Part shown: positions 46,400 to 58,300 of the stretch, in pieces
How positions within the stretch are numbered: position 1 is the stretch's first letter
How the letters are laid out: each line of letters begins with the position of its first letter
Origin: Whalleya microplaca
Taxonomy: Eukaryota; Ascomycota; Sordariomycetes; Xylariales; Xylariaceae
DNA length: 64,000 bases
Direction: 5' to 3'
Assembly (NCBI GenBank): GCA_022497155.1
Contig: MU385797.1
Span: 1-64,000 of the forward strand
Made by a program: the position numbers and the translations under genes
The notes under the pieces: model-generated
The model's input: only the letters and a program-made list of their open reading frames with translations
Database searches by the model: none
What the model was told of the DNA's origin: nothing

Positions 46400-46740
46400 G
46401 GACGATTTTTCGCGTTCCGGCGGTAAGATTTCCGGTAGTGAGGGCTTTTTTAAGGAGCTTAACGATAATAAAGACTTTCCCGAGGAGCCTGACGATATTA
46501 TTATATTCGAGTAGCTTAAAAATAAGCCCGAAATTTATATTATAAAAAAAAAGAGGCGAAAAAACGGTAATTTTTTTAATAACGAAAATAAAAAAGAGCT
46601 CCCGGATAATAAGATGGAGAAATAGGCTCCGCTTTCCGAGATTCTCGATCCCGATTCCGGTAGTAAGTAGAAACCGGAATAAATTATCGAACTTTTAAAG
46701 CTTAATTTTAGTAAAAATAATTCTAGTGTTTTTTTATTTT
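46400..46740 (+). pseudogene. Antisense coding-like stretch inside element E
   Basis: On the plus strand, opposite to the copia genes, one frame reads as highly charged protein (GSEGFFKELNDNKDFPEEPD, then KPEIYIIKKKRRKNG, then PLSEILDPDSGSK). Its few stops are TAG/TAA, explainable from CAG/CAA. Possible explanations are an extra antisense gene of the element, a captured host fragment, or an older nested element. I do not recognise the protein. Edges are approximate. Confidence 0.4.
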
Positions 46741-47864
46741 TTTTTTTCCTATTTATTAAAAGCCCGGCTTTATTAAACTTCCGAGCTTATTAAATAATAG
46801 AGGTAATACTTTTTTCTAGGCTCCGATTATTCCTAAAAAAAGCTCCGGCATTAATAATTTTGTAATAACTTTTATACCGTTTCCGATAATCTTTTTCGGT
46901 ATTTTTAGCGTTATAACTCCGAGCTTTGCCGATACTCCTACCTGTAAAAAAAAAAGCATCCCGCGTTTTAGCGTTATTTCTATTCTTCGCGCCGATTTTT
47001 ATATTTGTTATATTTGTATTTTAAAATTTAGTAAGGTTGCGTTTTATAAATGTTTAAAAGTATTTCGGGATTCCCGTTATTATAAATACGGCTCGGGTTA
47101 TTTTTGCCGTTTAAAATAAAATCTTTTAATTTTTTTTTAAGGAGTTTGGTAGGCTAATATAAGTTTTTATAGCCCTTTTTAACTTTTTTATACCGCTTGC
47201 CGCTATATTTATTTATATAATATTACCGATTTTGCCGTAAGTTCCCTTAACGATTTTAAAACTAATAATATACTAATTTTTTTATTTTTTATAGTGCTAC
47301 CGGGTTTTTAATAAAAATCTTAGCGAGCTTATTATATATGTCTATAATAACGGTTTTATTTTTATTAGCGTTAATAAAAAGCTTTTCGTTATTAGCCCGG
47401 AGGTTTTTTCGATTTCCGTCCTTTAGTTTATTATAAGCTTTTACGCTTTTATAATTTCTAGCTTATCGGTTTTTTCGGTAGCTCGCTTTTTTATCGCTTT
47501 TATAGTTCCTAGCTTATTAGTTTTTTCGGAAATTTGCTTTACGAGCGCAATTTTTGCTTTAGCTGTTATTAGTTTGTCCGGCTTTATTTTTTCGGCTTTT
47601 TAATTAGAGAAAGATTGTTTAATTTGCGTTACGGAATTTCTAAAAAAGCTCGTAAATTTTTTAGTCTTAAATTAGGTTATTTTTCCGGGTTTTATTATAT
47701 ATTAGGCTTTGCTTAATTAGTAAGGATTTTTTATTTTTATATTTTTTATTGGTAGGGTTTATAGGCTTAATTATTAGGGAACAAATTTGCGCTCGGTATT
47801 TTATTAGTTTTAAATTAAAACATAAATTTATTACTCGTTATTAAAGTAGTTTTTTTTTGCTTTA

Positions 47865-48098
47865 TGTAACGGCGTGGCTTAAGTGGCTTAACTGTGTGGC
47901 TTATACACGTAATACGTACTAATAGATTAGGTTGGTAGGGAACGAAAGGCCCGTATACCTTAGGTAGGATACCCTGGTTATTTTTACCCACAACTGGTAG
48001 AGGAAAATCCCTTCCTTTCTTTCCTTACCTTTAATATTTTTTATAAATAATTAGGTAATAAGCAGCCTTACCTTTTCCATTCCTTTTAGGCCGTAACA
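47865..48098 (+). repeat. Element D 5' LTR
   Basis: 234 bp, aligning along its full length with 55117-55350. Confidence 0.92.
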
Positions 48099-48299
48099 TA
48101 ATATTAAAAGTCAAATATATTTTATTGCTTAAAAAAGCCTCTATAATATCCCAAATCATTTATTTTAAAGAATCGTCGCGGATCGTTAATCGCCGATTAT
48201 TGTTAAATTAGTGCTTACGCCGCAGGTATTACGCAATAAGTTAACCTATTTCCCTATATCCGTTTATTACGGACGCGTTACAAATTAGTAACATTATCC

Positions 48300-50300
48300 C
48301 GTCCTTACTTCACAAATTTAATATACCGTTTACTCCAAAAAAATGCTAGCAGGCTTAAAATAAAGCTGCGATAAAGGTATAGTTCGACTATACTAATATT
48401 TACGCCGGTATTCCTAAAAAAGTAAAAATACTAAATAGTCTATTACGATAGAAATCGCGCACTATTACTACCGTTCGCTTTACATAACCGGCAGTATTTT
48501 TCTTTAGCCGCATTTTAGCAAATATAAACCCGGAATAAAAATAAAATAAGCGTAATACCTTCGAGAACTTTTACGTATTATACCTAAATAAAATCCTAGC
48601 AAATACCCGATATAATATTTCAACCGATAGTTATATAAAAGATATACGGGAAAAAACTATCGGAATAACTCGTTTTTTTATTAAGAAAATACGGCATAAT
48701 ACGCCAGCTATTTATTTCAAACTTATTACAAAAATGGCATAATAAACCTGGCTTACCTGAAATAATTACTTTAAGTTCGAGGAATTTTAGCGTTACGTAA
48801 ACAAAAATCCCGAAGCCATATATTAGGAATTTAAGTTTCGCGCGATCTTTATAGCAGCTAAAATAATGCAGGCAAATTAGCTACACAATATCGCGAAAGG
48901 CTTAAACATCAGCTTAAAACGACTATATAAATAGGTTACGGACTTAAGTATTACCTATAAAGACGCAATCCTCCCGGAAAAATTAGGCGCGAAAAGGGCT
49001 AAACGTTATATAACAATCGAAAACCCGAGGGATAATCCCTAACCGGTAGATCTAATAATTAAATAACCGATAATAAGAAAGCTATTATATAAGCTCGCGC
49101 AAAAAGAGCGAAAAATTTTAAATCTAAATATAGCAGTTATAGCCTTAGGTAAAAAACTACGCGGTACCTAAAAAAAAGCCACAATCGCTAAAAAACGAAA
49201 AAACCAAATATTACAAAAGCAAAATAAAGCGATTTATAACCGCGATACGGCTAGAAAAAAGTTACAGGCCCGTAAAAATACCCCGCATTCGATAACGAGT
49301 AGCAGTAAAAAAAAAAAAACGGCAAAGTAGCAGATTTTCCGGTATAATATAATAAGAAAGCGCGAGATATAGTCAACTTCGAAATTTGGCACCGACTAGT
49401 AACTAATAAATTAGAAGTAAACATTAATTATTTCCGAAACGACTCGATAAAACGCGCGTATATTAAAAAACGTATAAATAAAAAAGCAGTCTTTATATTA
49501 ATATTTTACTTACGACCGATATATCTTAATCGCATTAAAACTAGCCGGTAATTATTAAATTATTTATATACCTAATATAATAACCCTAATACTAAAAAAA
49601 AAAACAGTAGCCTTATTTAATAAATTATATATAAATAAAATATCCGACTACCTAACTTTTAAGAACCTTTTCGTAAAATACGCAAGTAATAACGAAAAGC
49701 TACACTCGGAATAAAAAATAGAATTTAAGCGTAAACTTATTACCGAACTTTAGCACGCGTTAGTAACCTTATTTATTAACCCTATAATAAATTTCGAAAC
49801 CTATACGCGTCGCGCTTAAAAATTAAATCTTATTTTCAAACAAATATCGGCAAAAACGCGCTCGGCCCCAGCTACTAAATTAGATAAACGACCCCGCAAT
49901 AGTCGCGAAAGAAGTAACTAATATAATACTTTATAACGAAATACTTTAACATACGGTACCGCTAAAATCCCGACCACTAAAATTAAAGCAAAAATTACTC
50001 GAGCTGCTGCCGCATAAAAAAACTTCTTCTTTAAAAAATATAATAAGCCGACCGATAATAAGCTTGTTAAGCTAATTTAAAAAAACCGTTACTTTATCTA
50101 TCGATTAACCGCCTATATTACCTCCCGCTACCTTAAAAAACAGAGAAAGTCCGATTAAGTCGCCGCTATTATTATAAAAATATCTGGCTAAAACCTAAAA
50201 TCAAACCTAAAAAAACTAAAAAAAAACTTTAATATAAAATCGGAATCGGAAAACTAGTAACCTTAGGAAATATTAACTTCCTCCCAGAAAAAATGTTAGC
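48300..50300 (+). pseudogene. Element D gag relic
   Basis: The plus-strand frame shows gag-like text such as KFRAIFIAAKIMQAN and LHNIAKGLNISLKRLYK with RIP-type stops. Edges are approximate and no zinc knuckle was located. Inactive. Confidence 0.55.
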
Positions 50301-50399
50301 TTTAGTAAAAGATATTTAGAAAATATTATATAATTTCTTAAATAGGTATTTAAGGGGCGACCCTTTAACCGTAGTTTATATTATAATTAATAACGGATA

Positions 50400-53300
50400 T
50401 TCTTTAACTACTTTTTTTATTTTAATTAATACGGAAGCAAATAGTTATATTTTTATAAATGTAAAATTCGCGAGACAGATAATAAAACTCCTAAAACCCT
50501 ATAAAATTACTGGGTTTTATCCGCAATAAATCGGCAAATTCGATAATAAAACTACCTAAATAATTAATATAACTTTAATCGCTAACTTAATAATTTAAAG
50601 TAAAGATTTCTTAAGTACTCCTTTTTTAGTAATCGATATAAAATAAAACCTAATCTTAAGGAAAAAATAGTTCTAAAAATATAATATATAGGTAGACCTT
50701 AAGTAATATCGCCTACTGTTTCTTTCCGATTAGCCGAAAAGCGAGATCTAATTTATATATATTCTATTAAATAAAGCCAAAAAATTACTACAAAACCTTA
50801 TATATTAAAAAAACACTAATAAACGTAACGAAAGGTTCGCTAAAAAAAACTAACGCCGGCAAGCAAAAAATAAAAGCAAATAAAAAAAAAAGAAAAAAAT
50901 ACCGGGCAAATCGCTTTCGCCTTTATTAGCTGAGATACGGCAGCGAATTTCAGAATTAAAGGATATAAAGCGTATTCGGGATAAGCGAGTAGCTATAATA
51001 AAGTCCCCGGGGGACTAAAAAAATAAGAAATTTCTAATAAGCCGACCCGCACTATTACGATAGCGTCTTAAAGCTATATTAAAAGTTTTTTACCCTATTG
51101 CCGATATAGGTATAGGCTAGGACCAGGGTTTTTATTATATAAATAAAAAATTATACTAATAAGAAGACCTTTTCTTACGTCCCGAAAGTGCCGAAAAGGG
51201 ATATAAACGTAAACGCGTAGCTAACGAAAGGGACCTACCGTTTCGAGATAATTAGGGTACTTATAAACTTAAGTAAAACGTATTCGGTTAATATAAGTAC
51301 CGTATAAATATAGCTATAGTTTTGGCCGAGCCCTTTCTCGAAATAGCTAGAGAAATTTACATAAATATAATAAGTTTATATAAAATTGACCGATTTATTA
51401 AAAATAAGCGTAAAGCCACCGATCCCTTATATGTTAATACTAGAAAACTTCGAAAACAAGCTAAAAAAGTAGTGCCAGAATATTATTACGAGATATTAAA
51501 AATATTTAGTAAGGTCGAATCTAATACGCTATTACCCTATTGTCTTAATAATCACTTAATTAAATTAAAACCTAAAGTAATACCTAATAACCTAAGGTAT
51601 AGTTTATTATATAAAATATCTGTAGAAAAGCTAGAAAAGTGTCGGAAATATATTATTAAAAATTTGTATAAAAGCTTTATAAAATCTAACGCGGCATTAT
51701 AAACTACGCCTATACTATTTGCCGTTAAATAAAATAAAAGCCTTCGGTTTTATATAGATTATTAAAAGCTAAATAAAATTATAATTAAAGATAGGTATCC
51801 GCTACCTCTTATTAAAGAAATATTAGCATAAATTTCTAAGGCTAAAATATTTACTAAAATTAATATCCGATAAGCTTTTTATAAAATCCGAATAAACCCC
51901 GATAGTAAAGACCTTATTACTTTCCGCACTTAATACGGCATATATAAATTCAAGGTATTACCTTTCGGCTTAACTAATAGTTTAACTACTTTTTAACGAT
52001 ATATTAACGATATATTAATAGGATATCTCAATAAGTTTTATTTAATATATATCGACAATATACTAATTTATTCCGAAAACGAGAAATAATATTAGGAATA
52101 TATTATAAAGGTATTACGTAAATTAAAGGCTATCGGCCTTTAGGTAGACCTTAAAAAGTGTAAGTTTTACGTTATAAGTATTAAATTTCTCGGTTTTATT
52201 ATTAGCACTAAAGGCATTACGGTAAACCCCGATAAAGTGGCTATTATTTAAAATTAGCAGTAACTAGATAGCGTACACGGTATATAATCCTTCCTGAAAT
52301 TCTATAATTTCTATCGCAAGTTTATCGAAAAGTACGGACGTATCGCACGCCCCCTAACAAATTTTATATAAAAAAATGTACCCTTCTTATAGACAAACGA
52401 GTGTAAAGCCGCGTTTGTTAAGCTAAAGGAGAAATTACTAACTGCACCCATTGTCACGGGAACTGGCTATGGTGGTGATAGGTCACACCTTTTGCTCAAT
52501 TAATATGATGTAACAAAGCTGGAGATCTAAAACTACGGGAGGTGCGCAGGTATTTTGTATGGTGGCTACCCCACCTTACCTAAGCAGCTGCGAAGTCCGT
52601 GCATTGATTCCAGGCGATTCCAGGCTTTGTTACCCTAGGCCAGGATCAGGCCAATCAGGTCAGGTGGATCCATGACATCATGACACCCATTCTGACACAT
52701 TTCTCGTTCGATAAGGAAACTCGTCTCGAGATTAACATATCGGATAACGTCTGTACTAAGGTTCTACTATAGAAAATTAATAAGCATTCCCCCTAGTATC
52801 TAGTCGCCTATTACTCCAAGACTATATATAGCGTTAAATATAATTATAATATATATAATAAAAAGCTAATAATAGTAGTCCAAACGTTACGTTATTAGCG
52901 CGCTAAGCTAATAGGGTTATAATATCCTTATCCTTTCGAAATTATTACTAACTACTAAGTTTTAATTTATTTCGGAACTAAAAAACTATTAAATCTTTGC
53001 TAAGCCGGCTAAGCTAAAATACTCTCGTAATATAATTTCATTATCTCATACCGGCTAGAAAGAAAGAATATCCTTATAAACGCCTTATCTCGTAAATCAG
53101 AAAATTTAAAAACGCAAAAAACTAAATAAAAAGCGTATCGATACGTACGAATATTTAAACCCGCCGCTATACATTATAAAACAATCTTTATACCATTAAA
53201 TAACGATATAAACATACCCGCAATCAATATAATTAAAAAAATAATAAACCTAATAGTACTTAATAAAAGAGTCGAGCCCTTTATAAAGTTAGACATACTT

Positions 53301-54850
53301 TTAATTAACGAATTATTATAAGCTAACCGGACTAGCTGTAACCTTAACGTATAACGTACCTAAGCTTAAATAAACCCGACCAAAGGATAGACCATATTAA
53401 AGGGCTTATTATTATTTAAGAGGCAACTTATAATACCCGATTAAAATAACCTGTATATAAAAATAATTAAAAAAGCTTATATACGTATTATTATTGCCTA
53501 CTTAAAGCGGAATAAAACGTAACGTATTGTTACTAACTGCTATTAATAGCCCCGAATAGCTAGAGATATCGACCGTTATATCGCTAACTATTTAATCTGC
53601 CGATCCTTTAAAAACCCCCGTAATAAAATCCCGGGATTACTAAAGCTATTGCCGGTACCTTATTATATTTAAAAATACTTTATAGTAGACTTTAAAAACA
53701 TACCTAAAAATAAGCATAAATATAATAACGTTTTAGCCATAATTTGCCGACTAAATAAGCGAGTATAAACAATCCTTTATATATAATATATAATTATAAA
53801 AAATGCTATATATATATATTACTATAAACTCTTAAGAATATTCGGCTTACCTTATAGCGTTATTAGTAATTACGGACCGTAATTCATTTCCGATTTTATA
53901 AATAAAATGTCCCGTATGTTTGACATATAATAGAAATTATTATCTTTAAGCTACTCCCAGACAATAGAATAAGCTAAAATTATGCATCAAATCTTAGATA
54001 TATACTTGCGGCCGTTTATTAGCTATTTCTAAAATAACTAGTCTAAAACGTTCCCAGCTTTAGATATAGTACAGGCTAATACTATTTATAATTTAATTAG
54101 TTTCGAGCTACACGAGATAAAAATAGGATTTAAAATGCCTATACTTTTTGACTAAAAAAGCCGGATTACTAAATTTAAAAATATGTCCCCCCGTAAGCGA
54201 CTATTTCGAAAGGAGGCCTAAAAAACTATAAAAACGATTTAGGGATATATAAACTACGCGAGATCCCTAATAAATAAAACATAAGCCAGGATAACGGAAT
54301 AAACTAATAGGCACCGACAAAAGCCTAACTTCGGTATCGGCAATTATATATTTATTATTAAGAAGGTCTAATCTACTAATAGGCCTAATAATAAGCTAGA
54401 TTTTTTTTTAACCCGTTAATATTATAAAATTACTTAATAAATCGGTTACTTATATTAGCTAAAGGTCCCGGATAGGTAGCACGCGGGGGACATATTCCAC
54501 GCAAACCGTTTATAAAAATACCCAAATAACCCCTTGCCGAGCCAAAAAGCCGAAAATCCTCCCGGGAAACTAATTAATAGCGAAAAAGAATAAATAGTAA
54601 ATAAGATCCTTTTATCCCAGCTATATTATAGCAAATTACGATACCAAATCTAATAGTAAAAATGGGATCTAAATCTTACATAATATAACGCGGAATTATT
54701 CAAAAACTTACCTAATAAATTATAAGAGTTTTATAAATTATACCCCGATATACTAGAACCACCGATAAAACTAGCGGACTAAAAGAAAGCATACGCTAAT
54801 AAAACAAACAATCCGCTTTATTTAAACGATAATAAGCCGGCAATAAAAAA
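50400..54850 (+). pseudogene. Element D pol relic (protease, RT, RNase H, integrase, chromodomain)
   Basis: The protease box at 50428-50439 reads NTEA, with the catalytic Asp lost. A 126-codon open stretch (51322-51702) covers the linker into reverse transcriptase (LLPYCLNNHLIKLKPK). The RT box is at 52045-52080, preceded by RYINDILIGYLNKF. A solo LTR splits the gene at 52452-52685. Integrase text (ARDIDRYIANYLICRSFKNP, then a VDFKNIPKNKH stretch) lies near 53.56-53.75 kb. The end (KWDLNLT*YNAELFKN) fits a chromodomain tail. Non-functional. Confidence 0.8.
52452..52685. mobile_element. Unmutated solo LTR inserted in element D pol
   Basis: It starts TGTCACGGGAACTGG and ends CATCATGACA, with CCCAT duplicated at 52447-52451 and 52686-52690. 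Its GC content is far above that of the RIP-degraded surroundings and it shows no obvious RIP damage. It belongs to a different family from element D although it is also 234 bp. It is a young insertion that has since recombined to a solo LTR. Confidence 0.88.
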
Positions 54851-55116
54851 GTCCGTTATAAAAAAAAAGAAAGGCTATAAACGCCGTATATAAAACCCGC
54901 AATTAGAAATCAAACAGTTAACGTAGTTATATAAAACAACAACAGTTATAATATAAATTAAGGGCCTATAGCGTAACCGTTTAAAATAAATCTAAAGGCA
55001 CCCCTCCTTTACTTAAAAAGTAATCGCTACCCAGGTCCGCCTATATATATAATAAAAGTCCTACGTTCGATTCTAATTATAACTCGGGACAAGTCATTTT
55101 TTTAAGGGGGGGGTAA

Positions 55117-55350
55117 TATAACGGTATAGCTTAAATGGCTTAACTATATAGCTTATACACGTAATACGTACTAATAAATTAGGTTAGTAGAAAACGAAAG
55201 GCCCGTATATCTTGGGTGGGATATCCTGGTTATTTCTACCTACAGCTGGTAGAGAAAAATCCCTTCCTTTCTTTCCTCACCTTTAATATTTTTCATAGAT
55301 AATTAGGTAATAAGCAGCCTTACCTCTTCCATTCCTTTCAGGCCGTGACA
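55117..55350 (+). repeat. Element D 3' LTR
   Basis: 234 bp. It follows the G-rich polypurine tract at 55104-55113 and abuts the CTTTA duplication. Confidence 0.92.
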
Positions 55351-55355
55351 CTTTA

Positions 55356-58300
55356 TCCTTTTTATAAGAGCTTGTAAGATTATTAAATATATAAGCTTAA
55401 ATTAAGCTTATTTTTTATGTTCCCTAACGATTTATAATTATAGCTTTACTATTTTAAAGGTTTAATAAAGTTTTAAAATATTCGAATGCTTATTTAAAAA
55501 GCCTTTTAATAAGTTTATTTGTTAGTATTTAATCTATAGCTAAATAAGTTATTTCGAAGCTTCCTTTAATATGTTTTTAACGAAGTTATATATTTTAAAT
55601 ATCGATATAATAAAGCCTGGTATTAATCTTAAGTCTTTTTTTAGTAATAAGTTTAATTGCTTGTTAATTATTATAAAAAATCCTTTATAACTTTCTAAAA
55701 TCTAGGGTAATATTTTAGAATAACTGTTTTAAAATTATACTTTCTTTAGCTATATATTTAAGAGTTATAACTTTAGCTTTAGTTATTGAGGTAAATATAG
55801 TACTTTGTCTAATAGTCTTTTATATAATAGTACTCCCGAAAAGGGATATAATATACCTATAAAAAAATCTTCGAGATTCTATATTATTTATAAAAAAAGT
55901 ATTACCTATAATAATTAAAGCTTATTTTTTAGAACTCTTATTTTTATACTTAATGCTTAAAAAGCGTATAGCGTATAAATAACGGATTACCTAATTTATT
56001 GCTGCTATATATTTTAAGCTTAGGTTAATAAAGAAATAGGAGAGCTATATTATTATATAAGCTATATTAAGGCGTATTATAATTGCGATATATAAAATCG
56101 ATTTTATACGTTTTTAGTATTTTTTAATTTGTTTTTTCGAAATTTGCCCTTTATGTTTAAAAAATTCGGCGTATAGTAAAAAGATCGCTAAAAACTAATT
56201 ATTATTAGTTAGATTAAAATATAAGGTAATTTTATCGATATAAGAATTATAGAATAGAATAATCGACTTTTGCTATCGATCTCTTAATATTCTAATCTTT
56301 AAATACCAGAAGATTTTTTTTTATTTCTTAATCTTATATATCTTTTTTATAGCTGTAATTAATTTAATAGTTTTTATTTAATACTAACGCTTAAATAGTA
56401 ATAAAAAATTGTCTATATAAAAAATTACGAAGATTTTTTTCCCTTTTATATAAAAAAGGTAAAGTTTTTTAAAGGAAATAATAAGGCCTAATATCTTAAA
56501 AATAATAGCGAATTTATTATATTATAATAGGGGTAATTTTTTTAAGCTATATAAAACTTATAAAATTTTAACGCATTTTTTATTAATTTTAAAGCTGTTA
56601 GGAAGTTTATATGCTATAGGTTTTAATTTATTGCGTAAGGTATTTAAAAACGCGCTTTTAACGTTATATTAAAAAACTTTAAAATTGAATTTTATAGCAA
56701 ACGTTATTATTAGCTTAAAAGATTTTGCTATAAGCGTAATAGCGTATATATTGTCTTGGGACAAGGTGTCAGGGTAAAGGAGGTGCCACTTCATGGCTTA
56801 ACTGATCGGAGGTAATCAAGGCGATGAAACAAAAGAGTCACTTATAACGGCGATTGATCGAAAGGAGAGATGTGTCTATTGTCCGCGACGAGGCCGTCTA
56901 AGCTGTATATGTTCTATCTGAGAGTAAAAGGAAAAGACAAGCGATATATATGTGCCACAGCACACTAGCCCCATAACAATATTTTAAATTATTCCTTTTT
57001 TTTAAAAATCCCCGCGTATTATTATTTTAGCTTTATAAAATTTCAGATATTTATCTTTATTAAATTTATAAATAAACACTTATTTTAGGGGTAATAAATA
57101 GTATTTAATACGTTTTTAATTAATAACCTTCCAAGCTTTTAGGCGTAAAAAATTCTTAATTTTTTTTTTAGCGTTTTCTTTAAAACGATCTTTTAAAAGG
57201 TAAATATTAAAATCCCTTTAAATTTTCGGGAAAGCTTTAAAAAAATCATTTCGGTATACGCGTAATTTATTTAATATAGCTCTTAAACGATCCGCCTTAT
57301 TCTGGTATATTATTATTACGATTACTATATATAGTATCTTATATTACCGATTTTTTTTTTAAATAGCCTATAGTTAATTAAATATATAAATATTTAAAAA
57401 ATTTAATTAGTTTGGTTTATTAAATAAAACGATCTTGTTATCCTTATAAAATAATATAATAAAGGCTATAAATTTTTACCTTTTATTTTTAGTGTTTTAA
57501 TTAAGATTTTCGGGGTTTTTATTTTTTATCCGCCTGCTTTTTTTTATAGCAGATAGGTAGATCTTTCGATTTCGTTTTTTTAATATTAAGTAATTACCGG
57601 CTTACTATTAAATTTCGTGCTAGCGATTTATATCGTTCTTCGGCTGTTTGCTTAATTTTTAACAATTACGCGAGTTTTTAATACCGAGCTTCTCGGCAGA
57701 ATATATCTCCCTTAAAAACTAAAAATTTTTACTACTTATTAGTAATCGAACGACGATTGTCGATTCGGTATTATTATAATTTTTTATACTTATTTCGGTA
57801 TTTATTTTTTAGCTAAAGCCTAGCTATAAAACTTATTTAAAATTAAACTCTAGGGTTTTACGGGAAGTTAAAAGTTTATACGGCTAATTTTCGGTAAGAT
57901 TATTTTTTGGTAGCTTAATAATAATTAAACTACTAACGATTTTTTTAGGCGCGCTTACCCCTAACTTTTAACTTTATATTTTTTTTAAAATTTCGGGTTT
58001 TATAGTAAGCTTGTTTTTTATTTAGTTGATTTAATTAAATCCCGACTTTATTCCTAGGAGTTTAAAGCTTTTTTATATATTTAATGCTTTTATAATTTAT
58101 AATAACTATTTAATACTTTTTATTTCTATTAGTTTATCGGCGAGAGCTTAAGGTATTAGAAACTTTTATTTTTTTTACTCTAATAAATAATATAGATTTT
58201 TATCGAACCGAATGTTTCTTATAATAATTATTTAATTTAAGCTCGGGATTTAGATATAGTATATATTAAAAGCCTTATAGCTAATTAAATATCCGATATA

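Larger units (their letters stand above)
47865..55350 (+). mobile_element. Element D: Ty3/gypsy chromovirus-type retrotransposon nested in element E
   Basis: LTRs of 234 bp (47865-48098 and 55117-55350), starting TGTAACGG/TATAACGG and ending GTAACA/GTGACA, with CTTTA duplicated at 47860-47864 and 55351-55355. Plus-strand order: gag-like text (about 48.3-49.4 kb), protease box NTEA at 50428-50439 (from DTGA), pre-RT linker, reverse-transcriptase box IYIDNILIYSEN at 52045-52080, integrase, then a C-terminal chromodomain-like stretch near 54.6-54.8 kb. A run of eight G (55106-55113) forms the polypurine tract just before the 3' LTR, confirming orientation. RIP has broken all frames. Confidence 0.92.

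Noticed and set aside
52452..52685. Solo LTR as a third copy of the element D LTR
   Set aside because: The length is the same (234 bp) but the sequence is unrelated and the target duplication differs; coincidence.
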